From Streptomyces sp. NP-1717 (GTDB lineage: Bacteria > Actinomycetota > Actinomycetes > Streptomycetales > Streptomycetaceae), in contig NZ_JAAPBF010000036.1 in NCBI RefSeq assembly GCF_022695985.1, forward strand, positions 1 through 47,267: a DNA stretch of 47,267 bases. Reading direction: 5' to 3'. Under the pieces are notes generated by a model that was not told the DNA's origin, ran no database searches, and was given only the letters and a program-made list of their open reading frames with translations. The position numbers were made by a program, and so were the translations under genes. Shown one piece after another: positions 18,576 through 26,038 of the stretch (the stretch's first letter is position 1; each line of letters opens with the position of its first letter).

Positions 18576-19505
18576 ATGCCCCGGAGCGACAAAGGTCGGG
18601 ACGATGACGACCAGGAAGAAATGGACGCGCAGGACGGCGAAGACGTCGACGACGCGGAATTCGCCGAGGATACCGAGGACGCGGAAGTCGTCGCCGCGGA
18701 ACAGGAACCGGACGAGTACGCCGAGGGCGAGGTGGTCGACCAAGGGGAACCGGATGTGTATCTCGACGTTCCGGTGCTCAATATCGAAGAGATTCAACTG
18801 GATGTGCAGGATCTACGGGCCCATGTGTCCCTGCAGGCCGAAGTCCTCGATCTGCTCAAGCTGAATGTCGGCGCGGACGTCACGCTGGGTTCGGTGGACC
18901 TCGACATCAAGGGAGTCGAGGCGCAGGCACAACTGAAGGTCCGCCTTCACAATGTCGCGACCATCGTCAACCGCGTATTGACGACCATCGACCGGAACCC
19001 CGAGATCCTGGAGCACCTGAGCAGAGGCCTGGGGGAGGCGGCCGAGGAAATCGGTACGGGCGCGGGGGGAGCCGCCAAGGAGATCGGCAAGGGCACCGGA
19101 GACGCCGCGCAGAGCGTGGGCCGGGGCGCCGGAGCCGCTGTCGAGGACGTCGGGCACGGGGCCGGCGAGGCGGTGGAGGACGTGGGTGAGGGCGCCGACG
19201 AGGCCGTTAAGGACGTCGGCGAAACCGTGAACGATATCGGCGGGAGCGCCGAGGGCACCATCGAGGGCGTGGCGAAGAGCACCGGCGAAACCACGGCGTC
19301 GGACCCGGCCGAAAAGGCCCACACGGCACACAAACGCACGCGGAGACATGTGAAGGACAGCGGTCCGCGCCGACGCGGCACCACGGCGGCGAAGAACGGG
19401 CGGAAGTCGGTCGGACCCCGCGACGAACGCGGCGACGGCTCCGGCGACGAGCGCGATGCGCGAAGCGCCAGAACCGCCCGCCGCCGCGACGCGTACAAAC
19501 GCTGA
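18576..19505 (+). CDS. Acidic protein with 11-residue repeats beside the gas vesicle cluster
   Basis: A 309-residue protein with no recognised enzymatic motif. Residues 1-60 are strongly acidic. Residues about 62-147 form a conserved-looking domain (VPVLNIEEIQLDVQDLRAHVSLQAEV to VLTTIDRNPEIL). Residues 155-220 are six back-to-back 11-residue repeats of the form A-A/V-x-x-I/V-G-x-G-x-G-x. The tail is basic (RTRRHVKD, RRRDAYKR). Eleven-residue repeats of this kind often make amphipathic helices that lie on lipid or protein surfaces, as in LEA-like proteins. Its place beside gvp suggests a vesicle-surface or stress role, but that is inference. The start is ATG with GGTGAGGGAG upstream. Confidence 0.85.
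   Translation: MPRSDKGRDDDDQEEMDAQDGEDVDDAEFAEDTEDAEVVAAEQEPDEYAEGEVVDQGEPDVYLDVPVLNIEEIQLDVQDLRAHVSLQAEVLDLLKLNVGADVTLGSVDLDIKGVEAQAQLKVRLHNVATIVNRVLTTIDRNPEILEHLSRGLGEAAEEIGTGAGGAAKEIGKGTGDAAQSVGRGAGAAVEDVGHGAGEAVEDVGEGADEAVKDVGETVNDIGGSAEGTIEGVAKSTGETTASDPAEKAHTAHKRTRRHVKDSGPRRRGTTAAKNGRKSVGPRDERGDGSGDERDARSARTARRRDAYKR
19038..19235 (+). repeat. Six 33-bp units encoding 11-residue repeats
   Basis: These encode residues 155-220 of the protein starting at 18576. The units begin AAEEIG, AAKEIG, AAQSVG, AVEDVG, AVEDVG and AVKDVG, each exactly 33 nt long with no gaps. A seventh, diverged unit may follow (IGGSAEG). Confidence 0.85.
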
Positions 19506-19614
19506 TTTCCCGCGGTTGTCCGCCGGCGGACGCATCTCACCCGAATGGCGTTGTCCGGTTGCGCGGAGCAGAGTGGGATGAGGGGGAACCGTACGAGAGG
19601 AATCCCTCCCGACC

Positions 19615-20082
19615 GTGACAACCGAGGAAGACGGGTCGGTCATGACAGTGAACGAAGCCACCTCAAAAGCAATGTCGAACGGCCACCACCACCGACACGA
19701 AGTCAGAGGGAAGACGACGATCGCGGACTCGGTAGTGGCCTCCGTAGCCGGAATCGCGAGCCGTGAAGCGTCGGGGGTCTACGCGATGGGCGGCGGTATG
19801 TCCCGGACCCTGGGAGCCGCGAGGGGGAAGATGTCCCTTTCCGACGACGCCACACGCGGTGTGCGGGTGGAAGTCGGCGAGGAACAGGCCGCCGTCGACC
19901 TCGATGTCGTCATGGAGTACGGCTATCCGATTCCGCGGACCACCGACGACCTCCGGTCGGACGTCTCCGACGCCGTCGAGAGTATGACCGGACTCGACGT
20001 CGTCGAGGTCAACATCGACGTCCTCGACGTGCACGTACCGGGGTCGGACGACGACAACGCCGAAACGTCCCGCACGCGCTGA
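19615..20082 (+). CDS. Asp23/Gls24-family envelope stress response protein
   Basis: Up to 155 residues with the Asp23/Gls24 pattern: TTIADSVVASVAGIASREASGVYAMG, GVRVEVGEEQAAVDLDVVMEYGYPIP, and a last helix plus strand (VSDAVESMTGLDVVEVNIDVLDVHV). These proteins are small and often membrane-associated through partners, with roles in envelope homeostasis. The start is either the GTG at 19615 or the ATG at 19642, which follows GAGGAAG by 11 nt and removes nine residues. It follows the 11-mer repeat gene by about 110 nt on the same strand, so the two may be co-expressed. Confidence 0.88.
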   Translation: MTTEEDGSVMTVNEATSKAMSNGHHHRHEVRGKTTIADSVVASVAGIASREASGVYAMGGGMSRTLGAARGKMSLSDDATRGVRVEVGEEQAAVDLDVVMEYGYPIPRTTDDLRSDVSDAVESMTGLDVVEVNIDVLDVHVPGSDDDNAETSRTR

Positions 20083-20106
20083 CCGCCGATTCCGGGGGGC
20101 AGTCCC

Positions 20107-20616
20107 TCAGAACCGGCCGCCCGTCATACGGGTCAGAGGTCCTCCGTGCGGCTTGGCCGTCTGGCGGCCCAGGGCGAAAGCGCCGCCCGCCAGGCCGACG
20201 ACTCCCGCCGCCGCGCCGACCGCTATGGCCTTGCGGTGCTTGACGACGGTCCATGCGGTGGAGGCCGTGGCAGCCGCCTTGCCCGCCGTCGCGAGGAGAG
20301 CCTGCTGTCCGCTCTCCAGACCGCTGACGGCCGCCTGACCGGCACTCTTCGTGGCAGCGCCTGCCGAACGCGCACCGCTCTCCACGGTCTTCTCGGCCGC
20401 CCGTCCCGACTCCTTGGCCTTCGAAGCCGCGACGGCCGATTCGGTCTTAGCGCGGCTGCCGGCGGCCTTGGCGGTCTTCCGGGCGGGGGCGCTGGTGCGC
20501 TTCGCCGTCTGCCGCGCCTTGCCGGCGGGGGACTTGGCGGCGGCCGACTTGGCGGTCGCGTTCGCCTTTCCCGCCGTGCCGTTCGCGTTCTTGTTCGCTT
20601 CGCTCTCTGCAGTCAT
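20107..20616 (-). CDS. Lys/Ala-rich protein with a C-terminal membrane segment, gvp-adjacent
   Basis: A 169-residue protein. The first 110 residues are Ala/Lys/Ser-rich with histone- or PhaP-like composition (AAAKSPAGKARQTAKRTSAPARKTAK). A hydrophobic segment follows (AIAVGAAAGVVGLAGGAFALG) and then a short basic tail. No catalytic motif is seen. It starts 47 nt after gvpK on the same strand and may be the last gene of the gas vesicle operon. It faces the Asp23 gene with only 24 nt between stops. A role at a membrane or vesicle surface is possible; low complexity makes homology hard to judge. Confidence 0.75.
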   Translation of the reverse strand: MTAESEANKNANGTAGKANATAKSAAAKSPAGKARQTAKRTSAPARKTAKAAGSRAKTESAVAASKAKESGRAAEKTVESGARSAGAATKSAGQAAVSGLESGQQALLATAGKAAATASTAWTVVKHRKAIAVGAAAGVVGLAGGAFALGRQTAKPHGGPLTRMTGGRF

Positions 20617-20663
20617 GACGTTCGTGTTGCCGCTCGCCGCGCCCTAAAACGCCGACGTTCGGC

Positions 20664-21053
20664 TCAGCCGGAATCGCGCGGGAGCAGCGAACCGAGCGGT
20701 CCGAGGTCCAGGTTGAGGTCTTCCATGGTCAGGTCGTAGCGCTCACAGAGTTCGCTCATCCGGTCCTGGAGGATCATCAGCGTCATACCGATGCGCTCCT
20801 CCTGGTCCTCCCGGAGATCGCCCTGGTCGACCCGGTGCAGCGCGGTGCGCTCCATGAGCTGACGCAGCAGTTCGACGATGGTGAGAACCAGTTTGATCAG
20901 GTCCCGCTCCACGGTGTCCGGGTCGGTTTCGAGGCGCTGGGCGATGCCGTCGCGCGGCGTGGGCTCGTCCGGCCCCGTCGGTACGAGATCGAACGCGCGT
21001 GCCGCCGCCCGTGCGACCTCCTGAAGGTCCTCGCCACGGGGTGTGTCAGCCAT
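20664..21053 (-). CDS. gvpK: Gas vesicle protein GvpK
   Basis: A 129-residue protein carrying the GvpK core: RDLIKLVLTIVELLRQLMERTALHRVDQGDLREDQEERIG, then LMILQDRMSELCERYDLTMEDLNLDLGPLGSLL. GvpK is a conserved minor gas vesicle protein of unclear biochemical role. It is the last core gvp gene of the operon, 42 nt after gvpS. Confidence 0.95.
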   Translation of the reverse strand: MADTPRGEDLQEVARAAARAFDLVPTGPDEPTPRDGIAQRLETDPDTVERDLIKLVLTIVELLRQLMERTALHRVDQGDLREDQEERIGMTLMILQDRMSELCERYDLTMEDLNLDLGPLGSLLPRDSG

Positions 21054-21095
21054 CGTCAGTCTCCTTGTACGCCCGCGGCGACGGGCCCGCGCGTC

Positions 21096-21368
21096 TCACC
21101 ACGGGGCCGGTCCGTCGGGTGTGATCGAGCGGATGACCGCCCGCAGGTTGATGTGCACGAGGTCCACGTCGGCGACGGAGAGCACGAGATCTCCGGTCAG
21201 GACCGCCCCGCCGGTCAGCAGCCGGTCGAGCAGGTCGATGAGCGCGACCTGCCGTCCGGCGAGGGACTCGACGGTGTCGTCGGAACCGTCCGTCCCCTCC
21301 GCCGGCCTCCGGCCCCGTGTCCCGGCGAATCCGACCGTCGGCAGCGCCTCGTTCAGTTCGCCGTTCAC
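21096..21368 (-). CDS. gvpS: Gas vesicle protein GvpS (GvpA/J/S fold)
   Basis: A 90-residue protein. LAGRQVALIDLLDRLLTGGAVLTGDLVLSVADVDLVHINLRAVIRSI has the helix-strand-strand-helix layout of the GvpA family in a diverged form, as in actinobacterial GvpS. The GTG at 21368 overlaps the gvpL stop as GTGA; the longer frame to 21449 would lie inside gvpL. It is probably a minor shell or nucleation component. Confidence 0.9.
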   Translation of the reverse strand: MNGELNEALPTVGFAGTRGRRPAEGTDGSDDTVESLAGRQVALIDLLDRLLTGGAVLTGDLVLSVADVDLVHINLRAVIRSITPDGPAPW

Positions 21369-22231
21369 CGTCGCCCTCCGTCCCCGGCGCTGCCGTCGCC
21401 GCCTCCCGCGGCCTCGGCGGGCGGTGTGGCGAAGGAGTACGGCGCCCACGGACCGGTGATCTCGACGCGTACGCCGGGAACGTCGTCGGCGAGCCCCGCG
21501 AGCGCCGCGTGGAACTCGGCCACGCGGGTCGCCTCCACCAGATAGGCGTCGTTGGCGATGTTCTCGCCCGCTCCCGGAGCGAGGTCTCCCTGCTGGGGCC
21601 GGTGTGCCAGCCGGGCACGGACCATCGCACCCACCCGGGCAGGCACCTCGGCGGCGACCGCCCCGGCCGCCTGGTAGGCGTCGCGGTGGTTACGGCGCTG
21701 CTCGCGGCGCTGCCGCAGATACGCCCGCCCGGGGGTGGTCACCGCGGATTCGCCCGGCGCCGTGGCAGCCGTGGCCGCCTTGACTGCCGAGGCGGCCTCT
21801 CGCGGGTCGGCGTAGACCTTGACGCCCAGTTCGACACGGCCTTCGAGCCGGGAGAGCAAGTCACCGAATTCCACGGCCCGTTCGACCAGCATCTCGCTCA
21901 CGCGGGCATCGTCCAGATACACCGTTGCCAGTCTCATGGGCAGCACGGTCGCGCTCTCGTAGGCGGCCTCCACCACCGAGTGGTGCGTACGGGCCAGCAC
22001 TTCGAGCTGCTTGATGTCCTCCATCTGTGCCCGGAGACCCTCCGTACCGAAGGCGTCATGAGGCACCGACGACACCAGGGCCACGAGCTCTCCGGCGCGC
22101 ACGGTCCGCAACGAGCCGCCGTGCGCCCCGGTGCGGCCGGACAGAGCGGAGTCCAGCGCGTTCCCGGCGCCGCCGACCGCGTAGACGTAGCTCATCGGCG
22201 GGGCCGCGGGGCGCGTGTCGGTGCTGTTCAC
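21365..22231 (-). CDS. gvpL: Gas vesicle protein GvpL (GvpF/L family)
   Basis: A 288-residue member of the GvpL/GvpF family. It starts MSYVYAVGG after a short leader, and has GELVALVSSVPHDAFG, VLPMRLATVYLDDARV, RLEGRVELGVKVYA and the C-terminal GVRVEITGPWAPYSFA. GvpL/F proteins are accessory assembly proteins. The GTG at 22231 overlaps the gvpJ stop as GTGA. An internal ATG (the M of MSYVYAV) is 36 nt downstream and could be the start instead. The middle section (residues about 155-200) is Arg/Gln-rich and less conserved than in GvpF. Confidence 0.93.
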   Translation of the reverse strand: MNSTDTRPAAPPMSYVYAVGGAGNALDSALSGRTGAHGGSLRTVRAGELVALVSSVPHDAFGTEGLRAQMEDIKQLEVLARTHHSVVEAAYESATVLPMRLATVYLDDARVSEMLVERAVEFGDLLSRLEGRVELGVKVYADPREAASAVKAATAATAPGESAVTTPGRAYLRQRREQRRNHRDAYQAAGAVAAEVPARVGAMVRARLAHRPQQGDLAPGAGENIANDAYLVEATRVAEFHAALAGLADDVPGVRVEITGPWAPYSFATPPAEAAGGGDGSAGDGGRR

Positions 22232-22659
22232 CGCTCCCTCCTGTCTTCCACCGCGGCACGCAACTCGGCCAGCTCGGCACGTAGTCGCGCGTTCTCCAGC
22301 GCCAGCGGACCGGCGTCGCCGTCATCGGACGACGAGCCGTGAACGCCGTGGACGTCCTGGGACCCGTGGGATCCGTTCACGGCCCCCGCCGCCGGCCGGG
22401 CGCGGGAGGAGAGCGAGGGATCGTGCTCCCACCAGTCGATGCCCATCTCCTTTGCCTTGTCCACGGACGCGACCAGCAGCCTCAGCTTGATGGTGAGCAG
22501 TTCGATGTCGAGCAGGTTGATCTGGATGTCGCCGGCGATGACGATGCCCTTGTCCAGGACGCGCTCAAGGATGTCGGCGAGATTGGCGGATGACCCTTGC
22601 TGGCCGTATGGGGACATCCCGGAGGAGGTCCCCATACGGCCGGCCAGTGAATCGGACAC
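22228..22659 (-). CDS. gvpJ: Gas vesicle protein GvpJ
   Basis: A 143-residue protein with a GvpA/J core NLADILERVLDKGIVIAGDIQINLLDIELLTIKLRLLVASVDKAKEMGIDWW, then a Gly/Ser/His-rich linker and a C-terminal helix (LENARLRAELAELRAAVEDRRE). GvpJ is a minor shell-like protein thought to act in vesicle nucleation or tips. The start is GTG, 36 nt after gvpZ, and the stop overlaps gvpL. The first 60 nt of its message hold two perfect inverted repeats, one including the start codon. Confidence 0.95.
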   Translation of the reverse strand: MSDSLAGRMGTSSGMSPYGQQGSSANLADILERVLDKGIVIAGDIQINLLDIELLTIKLRLLVASVDKAKEMGIDWWEHDPSLSSRARPAAGAVNGSHGSQDVHGVHGSSSDDGDAGPLALENARLRAELAELRAAVEDRRER

Positions 22660-22662
22660 TGG
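22602..22662 (-). promoter_or_regulatory. Paired inverted repeats over the gvpJ start
   Basis: In the gvpJ message the GTG start lies inside a 6-bp inverted repeat (22657-22662 with 22644-22649, 7-nt loop). It is followed at once by a perfect 14-bp inverted repeat (22628-22641 with 22602-22615) with a 12-nt loop that reads CTCCTCCGGGAT in the message. The stems are visible; a role in setting GvpJ translation relative to its neighbours is inference. Confidence 0.6.
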
Positions 22663-22695
22663 TATCAGCCCTGTCTGTGCTGTCGGCGGAGTGTG

Positions 22696-23865
22696 TCAGC
22701 GGCCCGCCGAGGCGGTACGGCGCCGGGAACGCGGGGCCGGCTCTTCCTCTTCCTCTTCGGCGCGAGCCTCCTCGACGGGGGCGTCCTCGTCCACGGCCGC
22801 GTCTTCGTCCTCGTACTCGTCTTCGTACTCGTACTCGTCCTCGGCGGGAGCGTCCTCTTCGGCGCGAGCCTCCTCGGCGGGGGCGTCCTCGTCCTCGACG
22901 TCCTCGTCGTCGTCGTACTCGGCACGCTCCTCCTGGTCCTCCTCGGGAGGCTGTTCCTCGTCCGTGTACTCCTCGTCGGCCTCGGCCTCCGGGGCGTCCT
23001 CGCCCTCCTCCCGCTCGCGGGCCTCTTCCTCCTCGACGGCGTCGTCGTGCTCCAGCACGACCTCCCCGTCGCGGATCTCACCCCGCCAGCCGTCGGTGGC
23101 CTCGCCGCGCATCATGATGAACTTGCGGTAGAGCTTGAGGTCGAGACGGGCCCTGCGGCCCTGGGCGCGCCAGATGTTGCCGGTCTTCTCGAACAGCCCC
23201 TTGGGGAAGTACTCGAGAACCAGCAGCACCCGCGTCAGGTTGTCGGTGATGGCGTGGAAGGTCACCACGCCCTTGACCGTGCCCTTGGCCCCCTCGGTGG
23301 TCCAGGTGATGCGCTCGTCCGGCACCTGCTCGGTGACGTTCGCCTTCCAGCTGCGGGTGGACTTGGCGACCTTCACCTTCCAGTTGCTGCTCGTGTCGTC
23401 GGCCTTCTCGACACTCACGACGCCCTTGGCGAAGGTGCTGAACTCCTGGAACTGCGTCCACTGGTCGTACGCCTCACGCACCGGCACACCGACGTCGATG
23501 TCCTCGGTGATGGTGACGCTCTTCGACTTGCCGCCGCCGCCCTTGCGTCCCTTGCCGAACAAACCCTTGACCTTGTCCTTGATGGTGTCCTTCAGATGGG
23601 AGGTGCCGGCCGCCATGGCCGCCTGCGCGGGTGACTTGCCCTCGCCGAGCGCCTGGCCGCCCTTGGCCAGGGACTTCACCGCCCCGCCGGGACCGTTCTT
23701 GGGGTCGGCCAGCTTCCCGACACCTTCGCCGAGCCGCTGCCCGAGGTTGGTGACGGCGTGCGTGGCGCGCGCCTTGAGGTAGTTCTGAAGCTCTTCCTTC
23801 AGACGGTCGGTGGCCGGATTCTTCGCCACGTCGTCCTTGAGCCTGGTGAGGGTCGAGTCAGCCAT
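22696..23865 (-). CDS. gvpZ: GvpZ: SRPBCC (START/Bet v1-like) protein with long acidic tail
   Basis: A 389-residue protein. Residues 1-110 are a helical, Gly/Lys-rich region. Residues about 115-265 form a polyketide-cyclase-like SRPBCC domain (VTITEDIDVGVPVREAYDQWTQFQEFSTFAKGV to RRARLDLKLYRKFIMMRGEATDGWRG). Residues about 275-370 are almost pure Glu/Asp with Ala/Pro, and the end is basic. It matches the position of gvpZ in the Streptomyces order gvpOAFGYZJLSK. The biochemical role is unknown. The ATG at 23865 overlaps gvpY by 8 nt; the frame upstream belongs to gvpY. Confidence 0.9.
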   Translation of the reverse strand: MADSTLTRLKDDVAKNPATDRLKEELQNYLKARATHAVTNLGQRLGEGVGKLADPKNGPGGAVKSLAKGGQALGEGKSPAQAAMAAGTSHLKDTIKDKVKGLFGKGRKGGGGKSKSVTITEDIDVGVPVREAYDQWTQFQEFSTFAKGVVSVEKADDTSSNWKVKVAKSTRSWKANVTEQVPDERITWTTEGAKGTVKGVVTFHAITDNLTRVLLVLEYFPKGLFEKTGNIWRAQGRRARLDLKLYRKFIMMRGEATDGWRGEIRDGEVVLEHDDAVEEEEAREREEGEDAPEAEADEEYTDEEQPPEEDQEERAEYDDDEDVEDEDAPAEEARAEEDAPAEDEYEYEDEYEDEDAAVDEDAPVEEARAEEEEEEPAPRSRRRTASAGR

Positions 23866-24454
23866 TGCCGCCACCCCGCTCCTTGCGGCCGGCCGACGAA
23901 GCGGTCTTGCGCGCGGTCGACGAGGTCTTCTTGCGTGCCTCTCCGGTACGGCCCGAGGCGGTCCTGCGGGGACCGGACGCGGTCTTGGACGCGGTCTTGG
24001 CGGCGGGCTTGGAGGACCGCTTGGCGGCCGGCTTACGGCGCGGCGCCGGCTTCTCGTCCGCCTCGTCCGACCCGTCTGCGTCATCGCGGACATCCCTGTC
24101 CCCGGCGTCGCTCTCCTCGTCCTCGCGATCCTCGGAACGTCCGTCCTTGCCGCCGTCCCTGCCTTCGAGGCCCAGGGTCCGCTGGTGAAGGGAGTCGGCC
24201 AGACCGGAGGCCCGCTGCGTCAGGGCGTTCGTGGCGGCGGACTTCGTCGCATCCACCAGTTCCTTGCGTACCTGGTCGTTGAGAGTGCCCAGAACGGGCG
24301 AGTTCGCCACCAGTTTGCCGAGCTGCTGCGGATCGAAGCTCAGTTTCTTTCCGGCCAGGAACATCCCGAAGCCGATGGCCATTTTCGCTTTCTTCGTGCG
24401 TCCCAGCAGGTATCCGCCCACCAGGGCAACACCTATCTTGACGTTGCCTGTCAT
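23858..24454 (-). CDS. gvpY: GvpY: gas-vesicle-cluster protein with basic tail
   Basis: A 198-residue protein. It starts with a hydrophobic, Gly-rich stretch (GVALVGGYLLG, MAIGFGMFLAG) that could form membrane-associated helices. An amphipathic region (LGKLVANSPVLGTLNDQVRKELVDATKSAATNAL) follows, then an acidic patch and a long Lys/Ala/Arg-rich tail. Its position matches gvpY of Streptomyces gvp clusters. The function is unknown. It overlaps gvpZ by 8 nt and follows gvpG by 26 nt. Confidence 0.88.
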   Translation of the reverse strand: MTGNVKIGVALVGGYLLGRTKKAKMAIGFGMFLAGKKLSFDPQQLGKLVANSPVLGTLNDQVRKELVDATKSAATNALTQRASGLADSLHQRTLGLEGRDGGKDGRSEDREDEESDAGDRDVRDDADGSDEADEKPAPRRKPAAKRSSKPAAKTASKTASGPRRTASGRTGEARKKTSSTARKTASSAGRKERGGGNG

Positions 24455-24480
24455 CTCGCGTGCACCTCAATCTCCCCGTG

Positions 24481-24738
24481 TCAGGGATTGGCCCGCAGAC
24501 GCCGCTGGTGTGCCTCGATCTCATCGAGCCTGTCCAGCAGTTCGTCCTCGCGCCGGTCGAATTCCTCTTCGCTGATACCGCCGCTCAGCAGCTCCTTCTC
24601 CAGATCGGCCAATTCCTTGCGCACGGGATCGGGGTCGTAGTACTCGCGTTCCGCCGCGAGCACCACCTGATCGAGGACCCAGACGGAACCTCGCACGGGT
24701 GCGAGCGGCAGGGTGAGAATCTGCGTGATGAGTCCCAT
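24481..24738 (-). CDS. gvpG: Gas vesicle protein GvpG
   Basis: An 85-residue protein with the GvpG layout: hydrophobic MGLITQILTLPLAPVRGSVWVLDQVV, then a charged helix (VRKELADLEKELLSGGISEEEFDRREDELLDRLDEIE) likely to form a coiled coil. GvpG is an essential accessory protein of vesicle assembly in studied systems. It lies between gvpF and gvpY on the same strand. Confidence 0.95.
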   Translation of the reverse strand: MGLITQILTLPLAPVRGSVWVLDQVVLAAEREYYDPDPVRKELADLEKELLSGGISEEEFDRREDELLDRLDEIEAHQRRLRANP

Positions 24739-24781
24739 GACGGATCCTCCGATCAGCGGGAGTCTGTCGAACGTGCGGAAG

Positions 24782-25495
24782 TCAGACGAAGCTGTAAGGG
24801 GGCAGCGGTCCGTTCAGGGTGAACTCGTAGTCGTCACCCCGGCGTTCCGCCTCCTCGTGGACGGCCTGCGAGAAAGCGGCCGCCTCGTCACGCTTCACCA
24901 GGAAGGACACATTCAGGAAATGCGCCTTGGTGGGGTCGCCCCGGGATTCGCGCTCCGCCGCCGGAATCAGCGCGCCGAGCAGTTCGCCCGCCACCGCGTC
25001 GTTGCGGACCTGGATCTCGCGGGACACGAGTTCGCCGAGTGCCACCTTCTCGTCGTGCGCGGCGGGATTCTGCCGCGTGTACTCACTGAGCCGGCGTACT
25101 TCATCGGATTCGGCGAGTATTTCGCGCAGCAGATTCTGTTCCACCCGCGACACCTTCAGGTTGTACTCCAGGCGTCCGTCGAGTTCGGTGAGGCGGTTGG
25201 TGTAGCTTTCCCGGTCCTCCTCCAGCGCCGTGCGTACCTGGTCGTCGTCGGGACCGACGAGGCCGAAGCGCATCGGCAGCGCGGCGCCGTCGGTCATCAG
25301 CCGTTCCAGCACGCTCTGGTGCGCGACGAGATCACGCCGCTTGGCGCGCAAGTCCGGCGGGGTGTCACTGACGACGGCGCCAAGTGCCTTGGTCTTCACG
25401 GTCCGCAGCGCGGACGGCGGGTCACCGACACCGTTGAGGCCGTCCAGCCGCAGCGGATGGTCGGCCGCGGTGATGGCGTAGACGTACGTGGGCAT
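24782..25495 (-). CDS. gvpF: Gas vesicle protein GvpF
   Basis: A 237-residue protein of standard GvpF/L length. It begins PTYVYAITAADHPL and has LVAHQSVLERLMTDGAALPMRFGLV, a central helical region, and the conserved C-terminus KAHFLNVSFLVKRDEAAAF to FTLNGPLPPYSFV. GvpF is thought to act at an early step of shell assembly by contacting GvpA. It starts 3 nt after the gvpA stop, so it is translated from the same message. Confidence 0.96.
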   Translation of the reverse strand: MPTYVYAITAADHPLRLDGLNGVGDPPSALRTVKTKALGAVVSDTPPDLRAKRRDLVAHQSVLERLMTDGAALPMRFGLVGPDDDQVRTALEEDRESYTNRLTELDGRLEYNLKVSRVEQNLLREILAESDEVRRLSEYTRQNPAAHDEKVALGELVSREIQVRNDAVAGELLGALIPAAERESRGDPTKAHFLNVSFLVKRDEAAAFSQAVHEEAERRGDDYEFTLNGPLPPYSFV

Positions 25496-25498
25496 CGG

Positions 25499-25975
25499 TC
25501 ACTCCTCCCGGCGCTGGGTGGTGCGGCGGCTGCTGGACGAAGCGGTCTTGCGCGCCGGCCGCTTCTCCTTCTCCTTGTCGTCGTCGGAGCTGGAGCGGGA
25601 GTCGGAGTCCGAGTCGGAACGGCCGCTCTGGAACGAGTCGGTGAAGGCTTCCACCGCGCCCGTCAGCGCTCCTTTCGACTTCCCCTTGGCTCCGCTCTCG
25701 GCCGTGTCACCGACGATGTCGGTGAGCTGTGTCGGGGCCTTGCGGCCCGATTCGAGGTCGAGTCGGTTGCACGCCTCGGCGAATCGAAGATAGGTGTCGA
25801 CACTGGCGACGACGACGCGAATGTCGATCTTGAGGATTTCGATACCGACGACCGAAACTCGAACGAAGGCATCGATGACGAGCCCCCTGTCGAGAATCAG
25901 CTCAAGAACGTCGTAGAGATTTCCGGATCCGCTTCCTGCGGTGTTGGACGCGTTGCTCTGCTGCACGAGACTCAT
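25499..25975 (-). CDS. gvpA: Major gas vesicle structural protein GvpA
   Basis: A 158-residue protein. The GvpA core NLYDVLELILDRGLVIDAFVRVSVVGIEILKIDIRVVVASVDTYLRFAEAC is complete, with the helix-strand-strand-helix pattern of the shell subunit. A tail of about 85 residues follows, rich in Ser, Asp, Lys and Arg (SDSDSDSRSSSDDDKEKEKR), longer than cyanobacterial or haloarchaeal GvpA. Such tails would face one side of the vesicle wall. AAGGAAGG precedes the ATG at 25975. The gene is second in the operon after gvpO. Confidence 0.96.
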   Translation of the reverse strand: MSLVQQSNASNTAGSGSGNLYDVLELILDRGLVIDAFVRVSVVGIEILKIDIRVVVASVDTYLRFAEACNRLDLESGRKAPTQLTDIVGDTAESGAKGKSKGALTGAVEAFTDSFQSGRSDSDSDSRSSSDDDKEKEKRPARKTASSSSRRTTQRREE

Positions 25976-26038
25976 CGTCGACCTTCCTTCCAATGAGTTT
26001 TGTTGCGTGGTCCGTCCCGGTCACGGCGCGAGTACGAC

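Noticed and set aside
22740..23080. Repetitive GTCCTCGTCCTC-like tract that looks like a simple-sequence repeat or CRISPR-like array
   Set aside because: It encodes the Glu/Asp-rich tail of GvpZ in frame. Unit lengths vary and there are no spacers.
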